From: Pegea sp. RAD2-039
Lineage: Eukaryota > Chordata > Thaliacea > Salpida > Salpidae
Assembly (NCBI GenBank): GCA_034620365.1
Contig: JAQGEQ010000071.1
Location: 2,046,001 to 2,110,000 of the forward strand
Direction of reading: 5' to 3'
DNA: 64,000 nucleotides
Below the pieces are notes generated by a model. The model saw only the letters and a list, made by a program, of their open reading frames with translations, did not search any database and had not been told where the DNA came from. Made by a program: the position numbers and the translations under genes. Positions 40,371-52,869 of the stretch are shown in pieces (position 1 is the stretch's first letter; every line of letters begins with the position of its first letter).

Positions 40371-43300
40371 ATTCTTTTAACTAAAAAGTTTCTAAAATTT
40401 TGCTTGGTAGAAAATTTCTTTGATGTTTAGAAAAGAACTTTTTTACGTTTTCATCATTCATTTGATGTTTAAAAACTATTTGAAATGATGACCAGTTTAA
40501 AGACTTCTTAACTTTTTTCAGTTTTTGTAAAGATTGTCTCTAAGTCGCAAATAAAGACAATGATACATTTGAATAATTACTTTGTGTTGATGACTGAATT
40601 TGTCGATTCAGTAAATTTGATTTGAACAGTTTTCAAATTGTAAAAAAAAGTTTAAACTTGAATTTAATCAAGTTAATATATTCATGTGAAAATTATTTTT
40701 CATTAATTTCTTCCAATTCCAACTTTAAAATAAATTTTATTTCATTTCGATATTAGAATTTCAATTTAGAAAACATTCATTCAAAATTTGATTCAGGTTT
40801 GTCAAAACTGTTAGCAAAATTGGAATGAGTCATTATCTGATCTTCATCTGATCTCTAACTGAGTCATAACCAAGCCTGAGTCATATACTGAACTTGAAAA
40901 TATCTGAAATTTTAACCATAAACTCCTTAAACTTTATTTCGAAAATCAAATTGTTATTATGAAACAAATCATTAAAAGATAAGAAATAATTTAATTCTTA
41001 AAGCTACTAAAAATATACTTAGAAATTGAAGATGAAATATTTATGTTTTTGAAATTCAACAAACTTTATTCTTATTTATACAAAACCAGATAATTTTACT
41101 TTGACGATTTTTGCAAATATTTTTGTAAAAATTTGTTGCACAATTTTCAAATATTCAACGATTAACTTGAAATATTGTAGATTTAATAGACAAAAGATTT
41201 AGAATAAAAATTGAAAACTTGAAATAAATGAAAATTTGAATGACAATTCGTAAATTAATTTACCAAATTATATTTTTTAACTGTAACTTTCGAATTTTTA
41301 TGTTCTCTTATCAAATTTATAAAATTCTTATCTCAATTGAATCGTTGAAAACCATTTTAGATTATGAATAAGTTAAAAGATTGAATCTGAATAAATTAAA
41401 GACTTAATATCTACTAATTTGTCTACTGAAAAAAATAACCTTAAAAAAGTGAAATTTAGTTTTGAAATATTCATTAAAAACTTAGAAATTTCAAAACGAA
41501 CAACAAGTTAAGAAATATTTTTTTATTATAATTACTTCTATTAAATCTAAACAAAATAACTGGAAATCAATTTTTTGTTTTTACTAAAATAAATATCAAG
41601 TTTATTTTCAATTAAAATTTTTTTATTTTTTACTTTTACAAATGTATTATAGGTTGCTTTAACAAAAAACTTTCTGAAAATAACAAATTTTTCCAATTCA
41701 TTTTAAATAATATTTAAACTAATAACTAGAAGAAGTAAAAAATAAGTTTGCTGTTAAACTTTTAAAGTTGACTTTTTTTGGTTTAACTCTATTTGTTGTC
41801 ATAATCTGATTTTGAATCAATTCAATTTTCCCATCAGTTTAAGTTCTTTTCTGACACAAAACCTAAATATTTTGCAGTTTTGCAATAAATCAAGTTTGCT
41901 AACTTGTGGTCTGCAATTGAATTGTCAAAATAAAAGTTTCTAATTTACAAAGATGATAGGAATTGACAATTTTGAGTTAAAAATTTAACATTTTTTGAAA
42001 GTTGTTAACATTTTTCAATTCTAAATTTTTTTTTATTTCAAAGTCTGTTTTTATTTTGTACAAATAATTAAACTAGGTTCATAGTTGCAAGATCTGTTTA
42101 TAATTTACAACAAGTTTACTGTTCAAAGCATCAACTAGTTCAACAGTTGAATAAACTTCAAAACATTTTTTAAACTTTTAGTTTTTTGAATCAAATCTTT
42201 CATCATCACGACTTTGATGACTTTACAAACGACATGGTCGTCATGTTGTGATGCTGCGTCAACTAAGACCTTTACAGCAAATCATGTTTTTTTTATTTTT
42301 CTGTCTTTCTGGGAAGCATTTTCATCACGTGATCAACTCACAATGGATTTGTTATTTTTAATCCAAAACTTTCAGAAATTTTTGTCAGCAATTTTTATCA
42401 AACAAAGACAAAGACACAGTTTGTAGCTCACGTGTTCATGACGCTGTTGAGGCTTGAACAACAGCAAAGTAAGATTCAACAATTTTCGTAAATATTTTGC
42501 AAAAGTGAAATTTTTTAGATGATTTATCAAAATTGTTTTTCTGAGTCATTCTAATCTGATTTAAGAGATGATTCATTTATTGAAGGAACAACAAAACATA
42601 GAAAACCGAAAAGTAGATTGTTGTTAAAGCAATCACTTAGACGAATATTTTGAGTTTGATGTTAAGATGGATAATTTTTAGTTTTGTTGTTTCTATTTTT
42701 ATCTTTTTTGACTGATTTTTTCAAGCAGTAGCTAATCTGTATGTTATCAGTTTTTAATCTTATTATTTTGGTTTAATCGTTCATCTATTCTAAGAAATGT
42801 TTTTCTTATTTTACACAGAATTAAATTCAGCAGCCGTCGAAATGTTTAAACAATTTCTTTATTGTTCGTTATTCAACACGTACAATATTTCGTAATTCAT
42901 TGAAGTTATTTCTAAATAAAAATTATTTGTTAATTATTTACAAGTATGTATTCAAAAATGGTTTTTTGATTTATATAAAATTTATTGATAAAAAGTTTAT
43001 TTATGGAATATATTAACTTGTTCAAACTCAGGATTGTAATTAGAAAACAGCTTGTCAATGTTAAATATTTTCTGTTTCATTCGAAGTTATCACAAGAACT
43101 TCATAGAGTGATTGCAGCAACTTGAACATTGCAGCTTAATTTCTACTTTTTTATACATATGGTGAAAGTTGTTTCAAAATCTTCCAAAAAGTTAAACCAA
43201 AGGTCATTGTCTGGAGTTCTGTTATTTTAACTTTGCTTTTTGCTTAAATTCTGAAATTTTTTGGATGTTTATTAACAAACTATTTAATGTAATTAACTTT

Positions 43301-46300
43301 ATTATTTGTTATTTATCAAAATACTTTGAACTTTCAAATATTTTTCAACCTTAGATAAAATGATGACGTCATTAAAGCATGAAGATCAGATGAAGATGTC
43401 ATCAAAATAATTTTTGACTTTTTTTCTATCTAGTTTTTGTAAATTTCCGAAATTCTTATAGAAAATTCAGATTTGTTTGTAAAATTATTCCATAAAAGCT
43501 GAAAGTTGTTATTACACAAAAATAAATAACATAATTTTTACTTTTTAAATATTTATTTATCAGTTAAATTCCTACTCATGTAAGGATATCGTTTTTTTTT
43601 CTGTTTTTTTCTGTGGTTTTCTAAATCGTTGCATTTTCACAACTGGAAAAGTGTTCCAAATTAGAAATGTTGTTATTGAGGTTATTCACATCAATCTATA
43701 GAAAATGAACAAAATTTTTTATGATTAACGAATTAAAAAGATCAAAATATCCATCTTCAAATAGTTGATAAATCCCTTTCATAAGTCCCCTTTGAAATGA
43801 AACAACTTCAATAAAATAGAAAAGCAAACAAAAGGGTTAATTAGAAAAGTTTATAAACTTCGTTTTGTTTTTAACTTTTGATTTTTAGGAAATTTTATCT
43901 TAATTTTGTTTTTTAATTTTCCACTTTTACATAAAGATTTAGCCACAAAAATTTTTATCAAATTTTTATCATAAATCTTCAGACATTTTCTTATAACAGG
44001 GTATCTCTTTATCTTTTAGATATTTGATGAAAGATATTTTTTGGTATGTTATTGTCAATTCAAATATCTTAAAAATTTCCAAACTTGTTCAAAAAATATA
44101 TTTTAAAAATTATCTTATCTAATCATTTCCTTATTTGTTTCTAACAATCCTAATTCAATTGTTCAAATCTTTATTTAACTTTTTAACATTTTGCTTTTTA
44201 TTAAAATCAAAGATTTTGAAATTTAAAAATCAAATATTTTTTTGAACAAGTTTTGATAATTTATGTAACAAATTTTGAAGATTTGAACTTAATATGTTTG
44301 TGTGTGAGCAAAATGATAAATGTTTTAAATTCTGATATCAATATATGGGTTTATCTAATCAGAGATGAATGTATAAAAATGTAGCTGTTTTCTATGGAGG
44401 GAATTATTGTTCATTTTTGTTCAAATTTTGGTTTCCACATGTGATTAGAAATTCAAATTAAAAATGAAACAAAACAACACCAAAAATATAATTTCTTTCA
44501 AAACATCAAAACAATTCTGTAGATGGAATATTCAAAAATTCAAATTTTTTTTCAAAACAGAGTTACTGATGACATCTTTTGAAAGATGATCGAAGCTTTT
44601 CTTCTTGTTGTTTTGAAGTTTAAACAAACAGTTTAAGTACATCTTTAATCAGAAAATAATTTCCTGCCAGCTCTTCCAAAAACAAGTAAAACTTTAGGAA
44701 TATTTTGATGGGATAATGTAATAGATATTTTTATTACTTCATACATTCAAAAGTTATGTTTTATGTTTATGTCAAAAGCTAAAAATATGTTTTATGAATT
44801 TAACTGTGCTTGAATTAAAAAAACATTTTTATGTACAAGTTTTGTAAGCAACAAATTTCATTTTTTAATTTGATTAAAAAAAGTAGAAATACATGAAAGT
44901 AAAAATATTTTTTTGATGTAAAATACTTGTTTATAAAGTGTAGCAAGTTGCCCCAAAAATTGTAAAATAAAGTTAAATTTTGAAGACAAAAAGAAACTTT
45001 TTACTTTTTTAATCTTTTAATCTAGTTTATTGTTATTTAAAACTAAACTGAAATATTCTTCATAAAATTATATTCTCTTTTAAACATTAAAATTTCTTAA
45101 TGATAAACATTAAAATAAATATTTTTACTCTTTTTTTATTTAAACGCTAGATGGCAAAAAAAAGATTAAAGTTATTTTTCCAGAAACTATAAAATATTAG
45201 AAACTTTTTGTTAATTTATCTTTTTAGTGAATCTTTTTAGTTGCATATATTTAGTATTGACCAAAATAATTCGTCTTCTAATAGACGTGCTACCATCCAA
45301 GAAGGCTCTTTGCTGCGCGCAATTGCCTTTTTTAAGCACCTTTGACCACTAAGCTTTGGTTTTATGAACATTTTTTACTGATATTTTTCCTCAAGAGTTA
45401 TATAGGTCGAACTTTGTTAAATTACAAATCTGTTTTTTTAATAAGAAAGTATTTGGTATTTTCATTATTTGATTTCAATATTAGATTATCTATAAAAGTA
45501 AAATAATTATGTTTTTTTTTAATTAAGATAAGTTAATTATGTTGATTTGCTTTTTGCAGAAATTGTTGATGAATATTTTTCTGTAATAAATAAGTTTCAA
45601 AGTTTTTGAAATGAAATTTATAAATGTGGAAAAGTTTTAAAATAATAAGTTTAAAAGCTCCAACAGCTGTTCCACATTTGAATATAGGTTGAAATAATAA
45701 ATTCTTATACAAAGTCTGGAAAACTTTTAGAAATTCAGAGTATATTATGCAATAAACAGTAGAAGTAAAAACCAAAAATTTGGGAAAATTCCTTTTGTAT
45801 GACTCAGTTTTACAGTTTTCAAAACTTTAATTCAATTTTAAACTGTGTTTGTAAATTTCTAAAATCTTTTAAATAATTGAAAAAGCTTACTGGAATTTTT
45901 TTAAATAATAAAATATTTTTAGATTATTTGTTAATAAAGATAATTTTTGAATAATTTGTTTTTTTAAATATAGAACTTTTGTAATGATGACATCACTTAA
46001 ATTAGATTTTCAAAATGTTCAAAATCAAATTTTAAATAACAAATCTTAACAACAAAAATTTACACAAAGAAATTGTAAAAGAAATTATTTGTATAAAATA
46101 GATGTAAGAACATTGTGATATAACATCTAATGAAAAATATTTTTGTTCAATTGAAGTATTACAATTATCAGATTTACAGTTTTTAAATCTGAAACAAGAT
46201 GAACCTTAAACTCAAGTGTAATGAGACATTCTAATTTATTATATGAGGTCACACATAAAAACGCGGTGAATCATCCGTTGAGTGATTCAGTTGACTTCAG

Positions 46301-47835
46301 ATGATGGCATCATAGGTGTTCTACCTTTGAGTTTACAATTTTTGAAATAATAATTTTAAAGTTTTGGTTTTCTGTGAACTATTTTCTTTTTGTTTGTTTT
46401 GTTGTTAAGTTTAGAGACTTTTTCAATTTTTACCAACAATTTTAAGTCAAATATTTCAATATTCAAAAGTTTAATGATGTAGAAAATATTATCAGTTAAA
46501 AAGCTTGAAATTATAAAACTTGGAAATTTCCTTAAGTGATATTTAATGAAGTTTTTATCAAAACAAGTCTTAATTGAAACGTAATTAAGTTTCAAACTGA
46601 AGTTTTTTAGGTGAAAATTTCTCTAATCGTTTTTAACTTTCACCCACTTTTTAATTAAGAACAAAAAACAAATATAAACTTTTTTATTTTAAGGTTTAAG
46701 TCTGCTTCTTTTAAAACTGATTAACCATTTAAATAAGCTAACATCGATTTAGTTTTTTTTAAATCAAAATAATTCTATTTCGTAATTTTTTAAGATCTAT
46801 CTTTCAAAGAATCCAAACTATAAAAGATTTGTAAAAAAAATCAAAATTTCCAATTTATACTGAATTGGAAATATAAACTTCTAAAATTTGAAAATTTGAA
46901 GAAATTTTGCAGTTTAGATGTCAGTAAAATTTTAAATTAAATCTCTTAAACTTTTGATTGGATTTTATTACTTTTCTTCACTCAAAGAAATTTTTTAAAG
47001 CTTAATGTTCAAATTTTACAACACCTTATCTCTGACCTCATACATTTATTAACGGTTTTTCTTTCCTAGCTTTAATGAGCTTTTCAAAGATCACTAATCG
47101 AGTCCTCAGAGGTCCATAGTTCAAAATTAACCAAATTAGTAATTCTAATAAAAACCTTTCTTGACAAACAGCTTTCTTGATAATCGCGGCTTCTTTCTAA
47201 CTTCATCACTGTAGCAGATTCTGTCACATCTTTTAACATTAAATTTAAAAAGTAAGCTAGGAGTAATTTTGTTGACAACTTATTTATTTTCATCTCATTT
47301 TCTTCATTTATTTGGATTTTTCTCTGTTCTTAACTGTGTAATTCGCTATTTTCTGATTTTTTATCTTAAATTGTTGAAATAGAAATTTTTTCTTTTCTTT
47401 CTCTGCATTTATTTTATGTCATCTTCTCAATAAGAGCTGTAGGACTTGTTATCTGCAGATAAACATTATTCTTTGAAAAAATAAATTATAAAAAATCAAC
47501 AAAAGATGTATTCTAAAATGCAAACTTCAAATATATGAAAGTTGAAACATTTGAACAAAGTCTAAAAATATTTTTGTTGTTTAATTTCAATTTTGATTAC
47601 TAAATGCAATTTGATATTTAGAAATATTTTATTATTGTTTGTAGATAAATAGTTTATTAGAAACTTCAAAAGAAGATTTATTCATAAAAATCTATAAATT
47701 AAAAAAGACATGGTCTGCTTTGTCTGCTTTCTTATCTTAGTTTGAAAGAGATTTTTTTACTTTCTTATAACTTTTTCTTCTTAATTCTCCGCTATAAAAG
47801 TTTTGATAAGGATTTCTTCATCATAAATCTTCATC
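40371..47835. other. 7.5-kb AT-rich desert between ILP1 and ILP2
   Basis: No convincing gene. Checked candidates: 42214-42426 (+), which has CC but no B/A pattern; 45533-45775 (-), which has a lone KCG; and 47084-47293 (-), which starts with a signal-like stretch then an isolated Cys and might be a decayed peptide gene. A short GC-richer island at 45285-45350 is unexplained. Confidence 0.4.
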
Positions 47836-48336
47836 ATGAACAAAAGGTTGTTCATATTTTTATTTCTTATCTCACTTTGCAGTTTTATAGAAAGTCAAAA
47901 TTCAACTTTCTTCAGTAGAAACCGAAGATCTATTCCTCAAATGTTCTGTAGTAAAGGTTTCAATCAAAATATCAAAAAGTTTTGTGTCAAAAAACAACAA
48001 ATCCAACTAAAAAAGATTTTTATAACCTCCAGGATTAGACGACTCTTATGCAAATATAGTAAGTCAGTTGTTAAGTTTTTGACAAGATTCCTTTTCAGAT
48101 TGTTTTTTAGGTAATTCAGTCTTGACAAACAGATTTTTGACTTCTATTGGTATTTCTTATAGAGATTTATGCTTGAGAAGAAGAAGTAGGTACGTTTGTT
48201 TATATTTACTCCTGAAATTGTATAAAAAAAGTGTTGTCTTTTAGTGTTGTTTTTACTGATTTTTAGGACTGCAATCAGAAACAAATGTTGTTATCATGGA
48301 TGTACCCTACGAGAGTTTAAGAGGAAAGCATGTTGA
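47836..48336 (+). CDS. Relaxin-like peptide ILP2 with two extra cysteines
   Basis: Three exons, 47836-48058, a 25-nt micro-exon 48165-48189, and 48267-48336, with intron phases 1 and 2. The product (~105 residues) has a signal peptide (MNKRLFIFLFLISLCSF), an N-terminal RNRR site, a B domain C-x11-C (FCSKGFNQNIKKFC), then LLCKYNLCLRRRSR, and an A domain IRNKCCYHGCTLREFKRKAC ending at the stop. RIRR and RRRSR are likely furin sites. The A chain is relaxin-like (CCxxGCT), with nine residues before the last Cys. The middle Cys pair occupies the place of the four-Cys module of ILP3/ILP4 and has the same intron phases. An alternative acceptor/donor pair (donor near 48111, acceptor at 48162) is also phase-consistent, so the middle exon is less certain. 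Confidence 0.82.
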
Positions 48337-49831
48337 AGACTAACTTGTATATTTTCATCTTAACTTCATTTAAACTGCTTTTTAAATAGAGAATTATATT
48401 AGAAGCTTTTAAAAATAAATTCGTGTTTATTGATTGTCAGTAGATGTTTGTAAAAATCGGATAAATCTGATGATAATAAATGTAAAAAAATATTAAAATT
48501 TCAATTCTTTTTATGATTTAATTTAAAGTTTTTGATTGAATGGAAAAGATTCAATTAAACAACAATTTTTGATGAATTTTAGTTTAAACTTTAAGTCGAT
48601 TTTCTTTAAATGTTTTTTAGACTTAAACTTTTTAGAATTTTACTAAAGAAAAACTTAAGAAAAAGTTTAAATATACGAATATATCTATTTATTCATCTTT
48701 TCAACGCATGGCTGCAGATAACAAATTATACAGCTGTTACAGCGAGCACAAAAGAATATGACTACAGAAAGTTCATGGAAAGTTTTCTTGCTTAGTACAC
48801 ATAAGTTATAAATCAAAATTACAAAATAAGTGGAGAAGATAAAGAAACTGGCAGTTTTATATACCACTTGTTAACAAACTTACCTATACATTATTTTTTT
48901 ACAATAATAATAATTTTCTTTCAAATAAAAATTCATAATTTTGTGCCAACGAGTCTAGTTCAAATCTTAGATAGAGAAATTGCATAATGAAAAATTAATT
49001 AAGCACCTTGATTTGCAAAAACTCCACGATCATCAACAACCATTTTCATAGTATATTATCAAACAAATCTTGTGTTTGATGGTTAAAGGTGCTCGCCTGC
49101 TTCTAGCACTTTGATTTATATTAACTTCTCGACCAACACACTAACTTAATAATAAGTTTTCTTGCAATCAAGTTAAGTGCGTGGTGATAGAAGCTGCTAA
49201 AGACTCGTCTACTCTTTATTAGCAGAAAAAAACTTTTGGTTTGATGATAGAGTTACTTGCTCTCTAGAATAATCGAAGAAACAAATTATTTTCAGTAATT
49301 TTTTAACAGATAATTTTCGTGTAATCAACCAATAAAATTTATCTTTAAATTAAGAAAATAATTAAAAAGAAAATAATTAATTTTTGATGTTCTTCTAATA
49401 TCCAATATATCTTATTAATGATTCACAATAATGATTCTAATTTACATTTTTATGCTGATGTTTTGTTTTTACTTTTTTTGACCAATTCTTTTTACGAGTT
49501 TTAAGCATCAAACATTATATTTCAAATATAAGATTCACATTTAAAAGAAATAGTTTCAATCTTCTTCTTTACAACTTATAATCTGTCAATTCTAATCAAT
49601 TGGTATTTTCAATTAAACTTTTTGAACAAAATAATAAATCAAATTTTATTAAAATAAACTTTTAACTTAAGAATGTTTTTCACAGAAGTATGAGTTTGTT
49701 CAAGTTCATCAATATGTTTTAGTTCCTGGAATATTTTTACTATTTGCTGATTTATATTTCATTTTAAAGTGAAATTAAGCGAAAAAAATGACAAAATTTA
49801 CATTTTTAAGTGAGAGAGCAATATTTGAGAG
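48337..49831. other. Spacer between ILP2 and ILP3 (convergent 3' ends)
   Basis: Contains an AATAAA near 48413 for ILP2 and the dispersed repeat R2 copy 1 (48680-49090). Otherwise AT-rich. The segment 49090-49230 is less AT-rich and unexplained. Confidence 0.45.
48680..49090 (+). repeat. Dispersed repeat R2, copy 1
   Basis: Shares ordered blocks with 62520-63055: ttcaacgc(a/g)tggctg, gaaactggcagt followed by cacttgtt, and caccttgatttgca(a)aaactcc. Between the blocks the copies differ in length, so this is an old, decayed family. The 61-codon frame at 48610-48795 overlaps its left edge. Confidence 0.6.
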
Positions 49832-51022
49832 TTAAATGCCGAGTTGGTCCTCTTGGTGACTTCTACAAGCTTTTAGTAATGCCAATATCGAGCAACCTTC
49901 AGAACAGCAGCGTTCAGCGACTCTACAGTTTCAGAAAAATCATTCTTAAACAATTTGAATCACAAAATATTGTAAAATTATTTAAAAAATAAAATTTATA
50001 TTTTATTTAAATAATATTTATACAATTCGTAATATTGAAAAGATTTTATATTTTAATAGTTTGATTTTTTAGATTTTTTTAATTTATTATTATATTTAAA
50101 CTTATGAAATTTGTCAGATAAAATATAATAAAAATATATTAGTTATTTATCAGATAATACAAGATATTATTATGAAAGGTTAAAAAGATGTCCTAATAAA
50201 AAGTAATTTATGTTTAAGATATTAATCAAATTACAAAATAATTATTTATAATTTAAAATTGATAACTTACGAAGTATAAGAAAGATTTTCACAAATATAA
50301 AACCAACCCTCTTTTGGTTCAACTTCTTTACAAAGAGGAGAATTTTCTGAAATAAAATTGAAAATGTTAAAATCTTCTAAGAAATGAAATTTAAGTATCA
50401 TTTTGAGGGTTCTAGACTTGATTCAAACTTGGAGATATTTGATTAACTTTATATTAAATTGATTTTTATATAAAAAATTTAGATAATTTTAAATCTAGAA
50501 AAACTAATTAATAATAAAAATTTTAAAAGAACTAAAAAATAATTTCAATTTGAGTAAAATCATTTTAGAAAGTCATTGAAAGATGAAGAAGCTCAGGAGT
50601 TATCAGAAGATGAAGATTTTAATGTGAAGAGTTTTTATTTATTGTTGATCTTTAAAGATATTTATATTTTAAGACTTTAGTTGATTTTTGATGACATCAA
50701 ATTTTGGGTTCTTTGTAAATTTATAGAAACCAAGAATTCAAAATATGAAATCAAGAACTTCAAACTGAGATCTTTTGTTTAAAAGTAATTAATAAATTAT
50801 TGTGATCTATTTCTAAATAAAATTTAAACAAAAAGAACTTCTTTTACCATATTTACAACAAACTTTTAAAACATTTAGAGCTTCAAGATTTTTAGAGCAT
50901 TGTTGACTAAGTATCTCATCAAATTCATTTCCACAGATTTTCTTGGTTAGTTGACTTGGATTTTTATCAACAGTTAAAGATTGAACAATAAAGAAAAGGG
51001 CAAAAAATAAAAGAAATTTCAT
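49832..51022 (-). CDS. Ten-cysteine insulin-like peptide ILP3
   Basis: Three exons (minus): 50848-51022, 50271-50346 and 49832-49922, with intron phases 1 and 2. The product has ~113 residues. A signal peptide (MKFLLFFALFFIVQSL) precedes KK and the B domain, C-x11-C (ICGNEFDEILSQQC). An additional module follows (CCKY at the end of exon 1, the rest on the 76-nt exon 2), spaced CC-x7-C-x12-C and ending WFYIC. The A domain on exon 3 is ERCCSEGCSILALLKAC, a full match to the classical insulin A-chain pattern, with a short tail. No dibasic site lies between B and A, so the product may stay single-chain, like IGF. Retaining intron 2 would give a stop right at the donor and a protein lacking the A domain. 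Gene orientation and exon plan match ILP4. Confidence 0.85.
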
Positions 51023-52442
51023 TTTTAAATCATAAGTTTAAGGCAAAAATTCCTTAAACAAAATAAATTTATGACAACTGAATTTTGAAACAAATAATCA
51101 AATATTTTATATTTGTTTTAAAGAAAAATAAAAATGATAATTCAAGTATTTTAAAATCTAGATTAATATTTATATTAGATTTAAAATCTACAAATCAAAA
51201 TAAAAATCATTGATTTATCATTATAGAAATTAAAAAAATAAATAAAAATAAGAAAAAATGATTAAAACTTTATTGATCTTTTTGACTTTTCAAAATTTTC
51301 AAACAAAAATCAAATCAAAATATTATTGACATTTGCCTCAACAGATGAAGATTAAACATCTTTAACTTTGTTTCATTTATATAAAAGTCAATTACAAGAT
51401 TTCAGATTAACTGAAGCATGACGACAAAAATGTTTGTCTTCGAAAACAAAATGGCTTTTCTCCTGAAAGCTCTAAGCAAACGCTGCAAAAACAAAACAAT
51501 GAATTTTCCTTGTTTTAAAAGTGGAGTTTCGTAAATTTTCAAAATTGATGCCTATTTTTATATGGTTAAGGTTTTAATTATTAATTATAATTTCATATAT
51601 CTCTTTGTGTTGATAGCAGGTGACTTTTTTTCCAATTTTGTAAAAGCTTTAAAACTTTAAAGTTCTTGAATTTATCATAATTATTATAAATCTCTACTTT
51701 TAATTTTCTTTACCATAATTAAAATTTCTAAGACTTGTTTTGAAACAAATAATTGCCTTTTAACTTAAATAACTCTCAAATCACTAATTTTTTCATTATT
51801 ATCGATCTGAATTCAAACTAAATTCAAAATGTTAAAATAAGTTTTTTCCTAAATTCTATTTTCATTTTTTTTATATTTATTATTATAAGTTTTTAAATTA
51901 AATCTCCTTAACAATCGATTATAATTATATATTTAGGATTATTCATATTTGCTTGATAAAAACTGTAGTTTTACCATTACTTTCTTTTATCTTCATCACA
52001 TCATCATGTGATATGTTAAAAACTACTTTTAACTCTTTAGCGACACCTTCAGGATGAAAACTTTTTTTTCAACTTTCTTTAGTTACTTTAAAACAGTCAA
52101 CTAATTAACAAACTAATCATTCATAAGATTAATTTTAATGAAGTATCAATTTAAACACAGACTTTAATTTTCTTTTTTCAAAACAGATTTGGAAACATAT
52201 AAATTTTTCAAAATATTTTATTCACATCAAATATAAAAGAAATAAAAGAATTTTTTACATTTTCTAAAAGATATTTTGTAAACTCCGCTATTGATTTGAA
52301 TCTATATATTTTATTCAATTTTTACATTTCAGTATAATTTCTAAAATAGTTTAAATCATTAACAACAACAAAAACAGTTTAATAAACAACTTGATAAAAT
52401 TATTTACATTTAAAAATCATTTACATCAATTAAATGAAAAGA
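51023..52442. other. Spacer between ILP4 and ILP3
   Basis: AT-rich. A small exon-like island at 51410-51540 is open on both strands (minus: acceptor tttttgcag then RLLRAFRRKAILFSKT) but has no insulin-type cysteines. It is unassigned. Confidence 0.4.
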
Positions 52443-52869
52443 TCAAATCCTGAAACATGCAGCAGAAGCTTCGATCAAAGAACACTTTTCTTCGCAGCAT
52501 TTGTTTCTGATATCCCTAAAGCAAACAAAATTAGAAAGTATCTAATAAAAATGAAGCAACAAACTCGATGGTCGTTGAAGAAGAACAAACAAATCTCCAC
52601 TGAGCTGGTGAAAGGTGGCTGGTGCAATATTGTGACTTTTCTAAATGTTTAAACCAATTAAAAAGAGTATTTAAAAGTTTAATCTTACCATATTTGCAAC
52701 AAATACTGTAAAACAGGCGGACTTTCTGTCTATATTCTACACAATTTTCTAAGAAATTAGCAAACTTGGATCCACATACATATTCAAAAACTGACTGATT
52801 TTGTTCTTTACTTTGTATCAAATCAAAATGTTGAACAACGAATAACAAAAGAATTATTTTGAAAAACAT
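52443..52869 (-). CDS. Ten-cysteine insulin-like peptide ILP4
   Basis: Three exons (minus): 52689-52869, 52565-52640 and 52443-52515, with phases 1 and 2 as in ILP3 and an identical 76-nt middle exon. I take the ATG at 52869 because a signal peptide (MFFKIILLLFVVQHFDLIQS) starts there; the frame is open upstream. The B domain is CGSKFANFLENC (ten residues between cysteines, one fewer than usual). The extra module is CC-x7-C-x12-C with SICCKY and WRFVC. The A domain is IRNKCCEEKCSLIEASAAC, with canonical CC-x3-C-x8-C spacing. No dibasic site lies between B and A. The second intron relies on a weak donor (GA|GTTTGT), though phase, exon length and homology to ILP3 all support it. The IRNKCC start of the A exon is shared with ILP2. 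Confidence 0.8.

Noticed and set aside
42214-42426. CC-containing peptide frame
   Set aside because: The CC is not followed by the CC-x3-C pattern and there is no signal peptide.
45533-45775. Insulin B-chain-like KCG in a minus-strand frame
   Set aside because: No second cysteine at the right spacing, no signal peptide and no A exon.
47084-47293. Another insulin-like gene on the minus strand
   Set aside because: It has a signal-like start and one Cys, but no C-x11-C, and no A-type exon was found downstream.
49810-49992. Plus-strand 60-codon frame
   Set aside because: Antisense to the A-domain exon of ILP3, with no supporting signal.
52434-52652. Plus-strand 72-codon frame
   Set aside because: Overlaps ILP4 exons 2 and 3 on the opposite strand; the minus strand carries the cysteine pattern and splice sites.
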